Shown: one piece after another, positions 33,959 through 43,300 of the stretch | How positions within the stretch are numbered: the first letter of the stretch is position 1 | Layout of the letters: the number at the start of each line of letters is the position of its first letter | Assembly (NCBI GenBank): GCA_003507655.1 | Contig: DNUZ01000020.1 | Span: forward strand, 822 to 57,023 | Direction of reading: 5' to 3' | Source: Lachnospiraceae bacterium | GTDB taxonomy: Bacteria; Bacillota; Clostridia; Lachnospirales; Lachnospiraceae | Length of the DNA: 56,202 nucleotides | Notes under the pieces: model-generated | What the model was told of the DNA's origin: nothing | Seen by the model: the letters and a program-made list of their open reading frames with translations, nothing else | The model's database searches: none | Made by a program: the position numbers and the translations under genes

Positions 33959-34381
33959 TTATTCCTTGTCATCATACATTTCTAAAAACTTTTCTACAGA
34001 TTCCAGGAACTTGGCAGCTTTTTCATATTGTTCTAGTGCGTCCTCCTTTGAAACAATAAAGAAATCTGAATAATCACATTTTTCACGAATCCTATATGCA
34101 GAATCAATGATTTTATAAATTCCTTTTTCAAAATCACCGGTATGCACATGATATTGATTAAAATGAGCAATTACAGATGAATGCTTTGAAGCATCAAAAC
34201 CATCTAAAACATTTACTGCACGGATAGCATGAAAAATAGCATAATAAGACCTGTTAATAGCACCTTTATACAAACCATTTTCTATATTGATCTGTGCAGT
34301 CCGGATATCTTCTTTTGCCCGATCTAAACGATAATTTGATAAATCTTTTTCACTAGGCTGCATACAAAACAACTCCTTCAT
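33959..34381 (-). CDS. HEPN domain protein
   Basis: 140 aa, all-helical. RAKEDIRTAQINIENGLYKG, then NRSYYAIFHAIRAV and KHSSVIAHFNQ match the PF05168-type HEPN family. The RX4-6H ribonuclease motif is not visible: the corresponding segment reads YRIREKCDYSDF. RNase activity is therefore doubtful. Second gene of an MNT-HEPN pair, overlapping the MNT gene; the internal Met (MQPSEK) is an alternative start with less overlap. Confidence 0.85.
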   Translation of the reverse strand: MKELFCMQPSEKDLSNYRLDRAKEDIRTAQINIENGLYKGAINRSYYAIFHAIRAVNVLDGFDASKHSSVIAHFNQYHVHTGDFEKGIYKIIDSAYRIREKCDYSDFFIVSKEDALEQYEKAAKFLESVEKFLEMYDDKE

Positions 34382-34697
34382 TGGCTACATTCTGATAAAA
34401 TGGTAAGATATGTTTCCATTGACTAAACTCAGCATAACAAATATCTATAATAGAAAACACCTTAAAATATTCCAATGCAAAATCGGTAGAAACATCGCAT
34501 AATTCATCTGCATATTTTTTTAATTCTTCCGGTGAAGAATCTACCAGTACCATAATATCAATATCGGAATCCGGTGTTGCGGTTCCTCGGGCAACAGAGC
34601 CGTATAAAATAACAGCCTTTAACTTCGTTCCATATACGGATTTCAGACTTGCTGCCAATTTTTCTAAAATATTGTTTAGTTCACCATTTTGTATCAT
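34353..34697 (-). CDS. MNT-type nucleotidyltransferase domain protein
   Basis: 114 aa. A minimal nucleotidyltransferase with ILYGSVARGTATPDSDIDI, the GSx10DxD catalytic motif fully intact, and a third acidic residue in IDICYAEF. In MNT/HEPN toxin-antitoxin modules (type VII) the MNT protein modifies and neutralises the HEPN protein. First gene of the pair, minus strand. It is the first accessory module after rpsR. Confidence 0.88.
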   Translation of the reverse strand: MIQNGELNNILEKLAASLKSVYGTKLKAVILYGSVARGTATPDSDIDIMVLVDSSPEELKKYADELCDVSTDFALEYFKVFSIIDICYAEFSQWKHILPFYQNVANEGVVLYAA

Positions 34698-34847
34698 GCA
34701 ATCACATCCTTTTTTTTATTATACTGTATTTGGATTTTTTTGTACATTATAAATCGGTATTTGTTCATCTGTTTTATTTAAGAAAAGTTTTCCCATTTCT
34801 TATAGACATACTTCGACAATTCATCGCTAGTATCCCATGGTGGAACA

Positions 34848-34889
34848 TGATATAATGAGTGCAAGAAAAAAGAATGTGCTTGCACATTC
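34848..34889 (+). promoter_or_regulatory. Extended -10 promoter with adjacent palindrome
   Basis: TGATATAAT (34848-34856) is an extended -10 element without a clear -35 box. Fifteen bases downstream lies a perfect 8-bp dyad, GAATGTGC-tt-GCACATTC (34872-34889). Together they look like a regulated promoter for the now decayed gene at 34983. Confidence 0.5.
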
Positions 34890-34982
34890 GGTGAGCGGCG
34901 AATTGTTAGTGAGTTTACTTACAAAGTAAAAAAACCGCATAGCATACGAAAAAGAAGTATAAAAACTACAGGAGAGAATCAT

Positions 34983-35586
34983 ATGCACAAAAGAATTTTA
35001 GCAGGCATAACGGTGACGGTACTTATGCCGGGCAATCCGGTGTTTGTACAGAATGTTTCGGCTACGGAGCTGTCTGCACAGGAGCAGAACATAGAAGAAC
35101 AGTCTGAAGAGACACAAATCGGGGAACAGTAGGAAGAACAACAAGCAGAAATCAACAGAAGATGAGATTTAGATTCAGGCAAAAATTCAGAGAAAAAAGC
35201 AGAGTCTAAAATAGAGAAAACCGATAAAAAAGAAAATAGCAGATAGAAAATAGAAGTGTTAAACAGCTTTGCATTTCTTATGAGTCACCGAATTATACAA
35301 AGGAAACGCAGATGATAGGATCATATTTCTAAAAGTAGAAGATATCTTTTCGTATAGCAGGAATGATGGACGCACTTGGTGCAGATATCGAAATTACACT
35401 GGGTGAAAAAGTTGCGGTAACAATACCGTTAGTTACCATTACTTATCATTTGGTGCCAGGAGTTTATGTAGAGTTAAGGTCATCACTTGTTTTGGATGCA
35501 AAAGCAAAATCCAAATTCAGCGGAACAATAGCCGGAGTGGTTGGTTTTGATGTTTTTAATAATGAGGGTATGTGGGAACAGTAACG
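34983..35586 (+). pseudogene. Decayed gene for a secreted or surface protein
   Basis: The ATG at 34983 has a GGAGAG ribosome site and begins a signal-peptide-like sequence (MHKRILAGITVTVLMPG), followed by a Glu/Gln-rich linker. A stop at 35130-35132 interrupts it after 49 codons, then the same frame resumes Lys/Glu/Ser-rich coding with further stops. A 73-codon open stretch from 35363 to 35584 (VTIPLVTITYHLVPGVYVEL, DAKAKSKFSG) looks like a beta-rich domain remnant. The ancestral function is unknown. From 34698 to 35633 there is no other gene. Confidence 0.55.
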
Positions 35587-35633
35587 GTAAAAGATGTAAG
35601 AGAAAATAAGATAGATTATGTGGGAAAAATGAA

Positions 35634-36071
35634 ATGGACAGGTTAACTCCAGAGCAGAGACATAAAAATATGTCTCATGTAAAATCAAAGGATACATCGA
35701 TAGAGCTGATACTTAGGAAAGCACTTTGGAATAAAGGTATCAGATATAGGAAAAATTATAAAGAGTTACCAGGAACACCAGACATTGTGTTAACGAAATA
35801 CAAAATTGCTGTTTTTTGTGACAGCGAATTTTTTCATGGTAAAGATTGGGAAGTCTTACGTGTAAAACTTGAAACTGGAAAAAACCCAGACTTTTGGATT
35901 AATAAGATTGGCAGAAACAGAGAGCATGACGATGAAATTAATAAAGAGCTGCTTTTTAAAGGATGGACGGTTATCAGATTCTGGGGGGAAGATATAAAAA
36001 AGAAAACAGATGAATGCGTAAAAGTAATTGAGGAAGCAATATTTAATGTTATAATGAATGGCAATGATTAA
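35634..36071 (+). CDS. vsr: Very-short-patch repair (Vsr) endonuclease
   Basis: 145 aa. The N-terminus DRLTPEQRHKNMSHVKSKDT, then GIRYRKNYKELPGTPDIVL and FFHGKDW, is the Vsr pattern, with the metal-binding aspartate in PDIVL. Vsr nicks beside T:G mismatches made when 5-methylcytosine deaminates. Its placement directly before a cytosine-5 methyltransferase fits that role. The cysteines of the E. coli zinc site are not all evident (CDSEFFHG). It could alternatively act as a defence nuclease. Confidence 0.88.
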   Translation: MDRLTPEQRHKNMSHVKSKDTSIELILRKALWNKGIRYRKNYKELPGTPDIVLTKYKIAVFCDSEFFHGKDWEVLRVKLETGKNPDFWINKIGRNREHDDEINKELLFKGWTVIRFWGEDIKKKTDECVKVIEEAIFNVIMNGND

Positions 36072-36102
36072 GTCAAAATAAATATTACCCGTGATGAAAA
36101 GG

Positions 36103-36143
36103 GATAACATTGTAAGTCTCTTTTTGTTTTGCGACATGTTATC
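36103..36143 (+). promoter_or_regulatory. Inverted repeat upstream of the DISARM operon
   Basis: GATAACAT (36103-36110) and ATGTTATC (36136-36143) form an 8-bp perfect inverted repeat with a T-rich 25-nt centre, between vsr and the DISARM promoter. It may be a terminator for vsr or a regulator binding site. Confidence 0.4.
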
Positions 36144-36193
36144 TCTCATACTTTAAAAGAAGTTATTTCATAAAAAATGAGCAACTAGTCTGA

Positions 36194-36222
36194 TTGCTTT
36201 TACTATGTTGTAGGGTTATAAT
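36194..36222 (+). promoter_or_regulatory. Promoter of the DISARM-like operon
   Basis: TTGCTT (36194-36199), a 17-bp spacer and TATAAT (36217-36222), 51 bp before the methyltransferase start. The five genes that follow are closely packed, so this likely drives all of them. Confidence 0.7.
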
Positions 36223-36273
36223 ATAATTAGATTAGTCTGTAAAAACTTAAGAAATACAGGGAGATATGTAACG

Positions 36274-37689
36274 ATGCGGATGATAGATTTATGCTGTGGA
36301 ATAGGAGGAATCAGAAGAGGCTTTGAATTAGCAGGCGGTTTTAAAAATGTTATGTCGGCTGAAGTTGATAAATATGCCTGTGAAACATATAAACATTTAT
36401 TTGGTGATGACGCCAACAATGATGTTAAGGATGATGCATTTAAAAAAGTTTTAAGGCAGACGGACTATGATGTTTTGCTGGCGGGATTTCCGTGTCAGGC
36501 ATTCAGCCGCATCGGTTTATTAAAGGGATTTCAGGATACAACTAAAGGAACGATATTTTTTGAAATAGCACAAATTATTCAACAGACGATGCCGAAAGTT
36601 GTTTTCCTCGAAAATGTGGAAAATCTTGTCAGACATGATAAAGGCAGGACGTTTGAAATAATTATTAATGCTTTGGAAAAAGAATTAAATTATCACGTTG
36701 TAGGTGTTAATCACGATAATGATGAGCTGACATATGAAAAATCTTCATTTATAAGGAATACAAAAAACTTCGGTTTACCTCAGAACAGGCCAAGGGTATA
36801 TATTATTGCATTTAGCAGGGATTATTATGGGGAACATTTAAAAGATATTCCTAATGAGCTTCCGAAAAAAGGGACCAAACAGATTTATCGGGATCTGACA
36901 GAGATATTGGAATCAGACGTTTCGGCAAAGTTTTTTATGTCAGCAGGCTATTTGAGAACATTGGAAAATCACAAGGCCAGGCAGAAAGCGAACGGGAACG
37001 GATTTGGATATAGGATAGTTAATGAACGGGGTAATAAAAAACCAATTGCAAATACGATTCTGGCAACAGGAGGTTCTGGTAAGGAAAGAAATTTGGTATA
37101 TGATCCCCAAAATGGTTTGAAGTATGCTGGAAGAATGATTGCTCCTAAAAAAACGGTTATTAATAATAAATTTATTAGAACCATGACGCCGACAGAATGG
37201 GGAAAACTTCAGGGATTTATTGGATATGGTTTTATGGATGAGAATGGTATAGATCATTTTTCATTTCCAGAAAAAATGTCTAATCAGCAGAAATTTAAGC
37301 AGTTCGGCAATTCGGTTTCAATTCCAGTGATTGAAGAGATGGCGGTTTTTATTAAGCAATGCGTAAATTTAATGACAAAGGATTTTTCAGAGAAGGAAAA
37401 AGAGCAGTATAAAATTCCAGGAGCACAGAAAGTTATTATTTTAAAAGCGCAGGAGTGGAAGAAAAATAATGCCAAGAACTTGAAAATCGAAAAATACTAT
37501 GATCTTGTAAAAACAGTTGGTGTTGCACAGGAGTTTGCTGCAGAAAAGGTCAGCAAACAGCTGAATATATCGCTTGTGTCAGCATACAAAATTTTAAAAA
37601 ACATGGAAAAAATGAACTGTATCAGTCATGAACATGGTAAATATGAACTGGAATACGTTGGGGAAAAACTGGATGCATTTATGCAATAA
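36274..37689 (+). CDS. drmMII: DNA cytosine-5 methyltransferase (DISARM DrmMII type)
   Basis: 471 aa. C5-methyltransferase motifs in order: I (DLCCGIGGIRRGFELAGG), IV with catalytic Cys74 (GFPCQAFSRIG), VI (FLENVENL), VIII (QNRPRVYIIAF), IX region, and X (QFGNSVSIPVIEEM). The core ends near residue 370. The extra ~100 residues contain a winged-helix-like segment (VAQEFAAEKVSKQLNISLVS, then AYKILKNMEKMNCI). In DISARM the methyltransferase marks host DNA. The preceding Vsr suggests Dcm-like CCWGG specificity, but that is inference. Confidence 0.9.
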   Translation: MRMIDLCCGIGGIRRGFELAGGFKNVMSAEVDKYACETYKHLFGDDANNDVKDDAFKKVLRQTDYDVLLAGFPCQAFSRIGLLKGFQDTTKGTIFFEIAQIIQQTMPKVVFLENVENLVRHDKGRTFEIIINALEKELNYHVVGVNHDNDELTYEKSSFIRNTKNFGLPQNRPRVYIIAFSRDYYGEHLKDIPNELPKKGTKQIYRDLTEILESDVSAKFFMSAGYLRTLENHKARQKANGNGFGYRIVNERGNKKPIANTILATGGSGKERNLVYDPQNGLKYAGRMIAPKKTVINNKFIRTMTPTEWGKLQGFIGYGFMDENGIDHFSFPEKMSNQQKFKQFGNSVSIPVIEEMAVFIKQCVNLMTKDFSEKEKEQYKIPGAQKVIILKAQEWKKNNAKNLKIEKYYDLVKTVGVAQEFAAEKVSKQLNISLVSAYKILKNMEKMNCISHEHGKYELEYVGEKLDAFMQ

Positions 37690-37703
37690 AGTGGGAGAGT
37701 GTG

Positions 37704-40304
37704 ATGAATTTAAAGAAAGTGGATGACATTATACAGAAATGTGATATATGTCTGGGGAAAGCAGTCATATCAGATGAATATATTATGGAATCGTTTCTGG
37801 GTTTTTTAACGGGAACGGTTTCGGATGAGAACTGTTCAGGGCGTGGAATAGCTTTACATATTAATTCACCGTGTTTTATGGCTGTTGCTGTTGTATGGGC
37901 TGCATTTTCTACCATTTTAGGAAATGGAATGGATGTGGACCAAATAGTACGCTCATTAAGAATGGATGATTCGGTAATTTATAATAACAAACGCGGTCAG
38001 TTTAAAGGCATTGAAATTCGTGATGGAATAGAAAGAGTCTGCATATTTCAGGAAGGCGGAAAAAAAAGCATCGGACCCGCAGGATGGGCAAAAATTACAC
38101 CATATTATGGTGAATCGACAAGATACGATGGCAGAGGAATCCGTAGAAAAACAGGAAATCGGGAAAAATTTCTTGCAGAACTGCTTGACTGTAACCAAAA
38201 TGAAATACCGCGGATTACGGACGCATCTGTCATTTTTGTAATGGATAAACCTATGGCTGAATATTATATGGAAAATATCTGTATCCGTTATGGGAAGTTA
38301 GAAATAAAATTGGCTGAACTTGCGACGGCAGCATGGTTTACGAAAGAAAAAGAATATCCGTTGAGTGCCAATGCAGAAAAAAGTGAAGTAATGTTAAAAT
38401 TCACATCTAAAATTTCTGTAGCAATTGATCAGACGTATGTTGATGATGAAAATGAGTGCCTAGGTATATTTATCTGTGGGAATCATATTATTGAATGTGG
38501 TATAACTGAAATTCCACGTGTAATGAATCGCGAAAATATACGGTTTGTTTTTATATGTGGAGGAATGGATCTTTCTTGTAGTAATAAAGAGTTGTTGCTT
38601 CAATATGAAGATGCCGCAGTGTATGCTTGCACAAAAGATTTTCTCTTGGAAAATACGCTTCCTGTAAAAAATAAAAATGAATTTACGGTAGAACTGAGCA
38701 GACAGACTGACATAATCATAAATCGTGAAATAGAAAAAATACAGGTAGACGGAGTTATCAGATGGGCGGAGTATAAAAAATTTAAGAATGCGGTCCGGCT
38801 TATTCGCAGTGACGAATTAGACGATGTTACAAGGTCTGAGATTGTTATACCAGCATATGCTCTGATGAAATTTTTTATGACTACGGTAGTTTCAATCAAG
38901 GGCATTGAAAAAGCAATTGTAGATGGGAAAATACAGGTTTATGATCCGGTTACTCAAATTGATACATTAAGGAAAACGATGTTATCGTTGCCAGACAATT
39001 TGTCTGTCCCGGGAAAAATTGTTACAAATACGTTGGATAAACTTATAAACGGGTATAGAGAAAACTCTCCTAAAACAGAATGCATAAGACGTTTTATCAG
39101 AGAAAATAGAAGAAATAAAAAAGCTATTATCGTACCGAAACCTAATCAGGTGGAACTAATATGGAATTATGTATCGAAGGAATATAATAGGGATGCTCTA
39201 AATCTTGATATAGTATCAGTAAACCGCTTTGATAACAGCAGGGAATATGACAAAATTTTAGTAGTTGGAAATTTGGACTGGTCACGTTTTGATATTTTCA
39301 ATTGTGTTTCTTCTTCTCAAATATCTATTCTTCTGTATGAACCAGAGCGTATGATGTTTGATTCCATGAGCAGACGGAATGCGGAGATTAACCATCTTTT
39401 TAATGAAAGACAGAAGATATTTGAAGATTTAGAACTGGAAAATGTATGTGAAAATGATGCGTATTGCCCTGAAGAAGTGGAAGAAGTATTTCAGGCAGAT
39501 GATGAAGTAAAAAAATATTCGGATGAAATTTTTATGATAAAAGTTGACAATACAATGCGGCACGAATATACAGAAAAAAATTCGCCAAAATCAGAAGTTA
39601 CACAGTTTGTCTATTTCAATGATGGAGAAGGTGCGATGCTGACAAAACAGTATTATGCATATGTGATGAATCTTGACGAAAAAGAAGTTGTACAAAAACA
39701 TGGTGAAAAATTAGAAAATGGTGACAATATTTTATTTTTTAATCGAGATGAAGATACACGAGATATCGTTGACTATATTCTGGATAATTTTATTCAGAGA
39801 GAAAATACTGAACGGAAGATCAAAGAATATTATCGGAAGTCCAGACGGTGGAAAGCGGATCTGTTGGATTATATGAAGCGGACTGAAAGTACGCCCAGAG
39901 AGATTGCTGCAAAGATGTTGGCAAATGGGACAAAAGTGCAGGCAACCTCTGTTATGGCATGGTTAGATGAAGATGCACATACTGTAGGACCACAAAAAGA
40001 AGAATCCTTTTATCAGATTGCATTATTAACTGAAGATGAAGCCATGATGTCTGATCCTGGATCATTTCATAATGCATGTGCGGTAATAAGAAGTATCAGA
40101 AAACAGATATTAAAAGAACTTGGAAATGCGATTATCAAAAAACTGCAGGGAAAGGAATATGTAAGTGAATATATTCCGGCTGAATTATATGGAAGATTGG
40201 ATACAATGGCTGTTGTTCTGCAGATAGATAAAATAGTAAAGGTAGACAGGATGATACCGTCCTATATGACAAATCGTCCGATAGACCTTGAAGGGGGATT
40301 ATAA
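37704..40304 (+). CDS. drmE: DrmE-like DISARM protein
   Basis: 866 aa, no motif recognised with certainty. It is assigned to DrmE by position (between the 5mC methyltransferase and DrmA), size and the class 2 gene set. The segment around residues 470-560 (KKAIIVPKPNQVELIWNYV ... KILVVGNLDWSRFDIFN ... SQISILLYEPERMMFDSM) has the alternating pattern of a RecA-like helicase lobe. The final ~250 residues are mostly helical. ATG 37704 is chosen over GTG 37701 because GGGAG lies 6 bp upstream. It abuts drmA without a gap. Confidence 0.65.
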   Translation: MNLKKVDDIIQKCDICLGKAVISDEYIMESFLGFLTGTVSDENCSGRGIALHINSPCFMAVAVVWAAFSTILGNGMDVDQIVRSLRMDDSVIYNNKRGQFKGIEIRDGIERVCIFQEGGKKSIGPAGWAKITPYYGESTRYDGRGIRRKTGNREKFLAELLDCNQNEIPRITDASVIFVMDKPMAEYYMENICIRYGKLEIKLAELATAAWFTKEKEYPLSANAEKSEVMLKFTSKISVAIDQTYVDDENECLGIFICGNHIIECGITEIPRVMNRENIRFVFICGGMDLSCSNKELLLQYEDAAVYACTKDFLLENTLPVKNKNEFTVELSRQTDIIINREIEKIQVDGVIRWAEYKKFKNAVRLIRSDELDDVTRSEIVIPAYALMKFFMTTVVSIKGIEKAIVDGKIQVYDPVTQIDTLRKTMLSLPDNLSVPGKIVTNTLDKLINGYRENSPKTECIRRFIRENRRNKKAIIVPKPNQVELIWNYVSKEYNRDALNLDIVSVNRFDNSREYDKILVVGNLDWSRFDIFNCVSSSQISILLYEPERMMFDSMSRRNAEINHLFNERQKIFEDLELENVCENDAYCPEEVEEVFQADDEVKKYSDEIFMIKVDNTMRHEYTEKNSPKSEVTQFVYFNDGEGAMLTKQYYAYVMNLDEKEVVQKHGEKLENGDNILFFNRDEDTRDIVDYILDNFIQRENTERKIKEYYRKSRRWKADLLDYMKRTESTPREIAAKMLANGTKVQATSVMAWLDEDAHTVGPQKEESFYQIALLTEDEAMMSDPGSFHNACAVIRSIRKQILKELGNAIIKKLQGKEYVSEYIPAELYGRLDTMAVVLQIDKIVKVDRMIPSYMTNRPIDLEGGL

Positions 40305-43300
40305 ATGGCACTGGATAAGAAGGAAATGTTAAAAACCAGAGATGAATTTATTGAGCTTATAAAAAAAGAACTTTTGGGACCGGGGTCAGAAGTTTCCATT
40401 CCGGATGCGGAACATGAACTGATCACTACACCACCGGAAAAACGATATTCAATAGGAATTTTATTCCCACGGAATAATAAAATGAATGCGGATAATAATG
40501 ACGCCGATAGAATAGAAGAGGAATCTGGTAACGGAGTAACCAGTGAAGAAGATTCGGCAGTTCTGGATATCGGAAACGGTGAGTATAAAACAAAGTCTTT
40601 TTTGGATAATGTAGAAGAACAGAAAGAGCAGATTGATGATGACTCTGACTCAGAAGACGGAATGGATGAAGAAGTGAGTCTTGCAGCGCAAAATATGCCA
40701 TCTTCCTTTGGAATTACATTTCTGGTGAATGGAAATACCGACAGGATAAACCTTTCATTAAAATATGGTACATATAGGGGAGCTGTTTTAAAAGACTGTA
40801 AAATACCTTTTAAACCTGCCGGTTCGGATGATTGGACAGTGCCAGAAGTTATATCTTCATATATCGGATATAATCGGGAAGAACAATGTCTGATTATGAA
40901 CGCTGCCTTTAATCGGGCAAGGGTTACAGAAATAAAAAATCTTGATATTCTCGGTTCGGATGAAGACCATCTGATAGACAGTATGTATAAACTGGCAAAT
41001 CAGATGAAAAGCGGATATGTAAGAGAGCCACATGAATTTAATACTATTTCAATCATATTTGGTGCTTCGGATTATGTTAATCATGCGGAAAAGCTTGAAT
41101 CTGATCTTCTTAATATTACGGCATTGAGGAGAAAAATGGATAACGGATGTACATCAGTTACGATAATGCTGGTAAATGAAAAACAGGGATATCCGACTGG
41201 GACAAACTGTGTTTTCCAACCTAAAATAGAAATAAGCAGTAAAAATAACGATTTTACATTTGTAGAGTATGCTGATTCAACGGATTTTAATATTCTTGAT
41301 GATGAAGAACAGTCATTGGAACTGCAATATAGAAATAAGCATATATATGGTACGGGGCTTGGAACTGCAGTTGACTGGAACATTAATGCAAGTGGAGAAG
41401 GCTCTATATATAATGAATTTTTTCCTCAGAAAGAAGTTCCGTTAATGGAATTTGGAATTGATTCGGAATATGGTGTGTCATCAAAAACATTATCCATGAA
41501 GTATCTTTCAGATCTTGACAAAACGGATAAAGAGAAAAAACTGAATGATTTGAAATGTTTTGTACAGGCATATTCGAACTGGATTGATGATATAACGGAA
41601 AGAGTACCGCAGTTGGAGGAAAAATACAGAGTAATTGCCAAAAAAAATATTCTGGGATGTCGTGAAGCATGTGACAGGATGAACAGAGGAATAGAGGTAC
41701 TTCATAACAACCAGAATGCATGGAATTCTTTCTGCCTTGCCAACCGTGCAATGTTTATGCAGAGAGTACAGCTGAATATTCAGAAGCAGTGGCCTACAAG
41801 TTTTCCAGATGAAAAGGAATTATCGGATGCATTAAGAAAAACGGATTATTATACTGCTGACAGTGAATATCCGAATGACAGATATGCATGGCGTCCGTTT
41901 CAGCTTGCATTCATGCTGCTTGACGTTGTTTCAGTTACGGATGATACGTCCAAAGACCGTTCATTGGTTGACCTGATCTGGTTTCCTACAGGAGGTGGTA
42001 AGACGGAAGCATATCTTGGTCTTACAGCAATGACAATTTTTTATAGAAGATTTGTTTATCCGGATTCCAGTGACGGTACAACGGTTATCATGCGATACAC
42101 GTTAAGATTACTTGCAGCACAGCAGTTTACGAGAGCCTCAACGTTGATCTGTGCATGTGAATATATCAGGAGGGATTGTGAGGCTAGAAGAAGCCGTTAT
42201 CCGTCATATACACTTGGCAAGAAACCGATAACAATCGGATTGTGGATTGGTGGGGAACATACGCCGAATAAAAATAAAGTGGCAGGTGACTGCTTAAAAA
42301 ATTTACAAAATGCAACAATGTATAATCTTGAATATGCGAAGGAGAAGTATAATAAATTCCAAGTTTTGAAATGTCCATGGTGTGGGACACGACTTGTAAA
42401 AGAAAAGACTAATGGTAAAAAAATACGTGGGGAATTTGGTTATCAAATGCACTCCGGAAATCGTTTCCGGCTATTTTGTACAAGGCAGGCATGTGATTTC
42501 AGCAGAGAACTCCCCGTTCAGATTGTAGATGAAGAATTATATAAAGATCCACCGACTCTTCTATTTGGAACGGTTGATAAATTTGCAATGCTTCCATGGA
42601 ATGGAGATATTGGAAACTTTTTTGCAGTTGATAACAACAATCGTGCACCAGAGCTGATTATTCAGGATGAGTTACATCTCATATCCGGGCCTTTAGGAAC
42701 AATAGTTGGTCTTTATGAGAGTGCAATTGATGCATTATGCAGGAAGAAAGGAAGCATTACAAAAATTGTTGCATCTACGGCAACCATACGACGTGCGGTA
42801 GAGCAGTGCGCTGCACTGTATGATCGTGATGTCCGTCAATTCCCACATCCGGCACTTGACGCAGAAGATTCCTTTTTTGCCCGCGAATCAAAGATAGATT
42901 ACGCGAATGGAATATATGGAAGAAAATATATCGGGCTTATGCCATCAGGAAAGACAAAAGCTATGATGGAGATTCGCTCAATTGCTGCGCTGCTTCAAAA
43001 AACAAAAGATATGGATATCCCAGATGATATACGGGATAAGTTCTGGACCGTGACAGCATATTATAATAGTCTGAAAGATCTTGGAAAAGCATCAACAATG
43101 GTTGATGATGACGTAAAGGATTTTATGAAACGTATGTGTTTTCGATTAAAATCCAGTTCAGATGTAAGAAACATAGGCACGGCAGATGAGCTTACAAGCC
43201 GGCTTACAACGACGGAATTAAACAAAACATTGGATAAACTTGAAAAAATAGAGTATTCAGCGGAGAATATCAAAAACAGGGTACTTCCAGCTAATATTGT

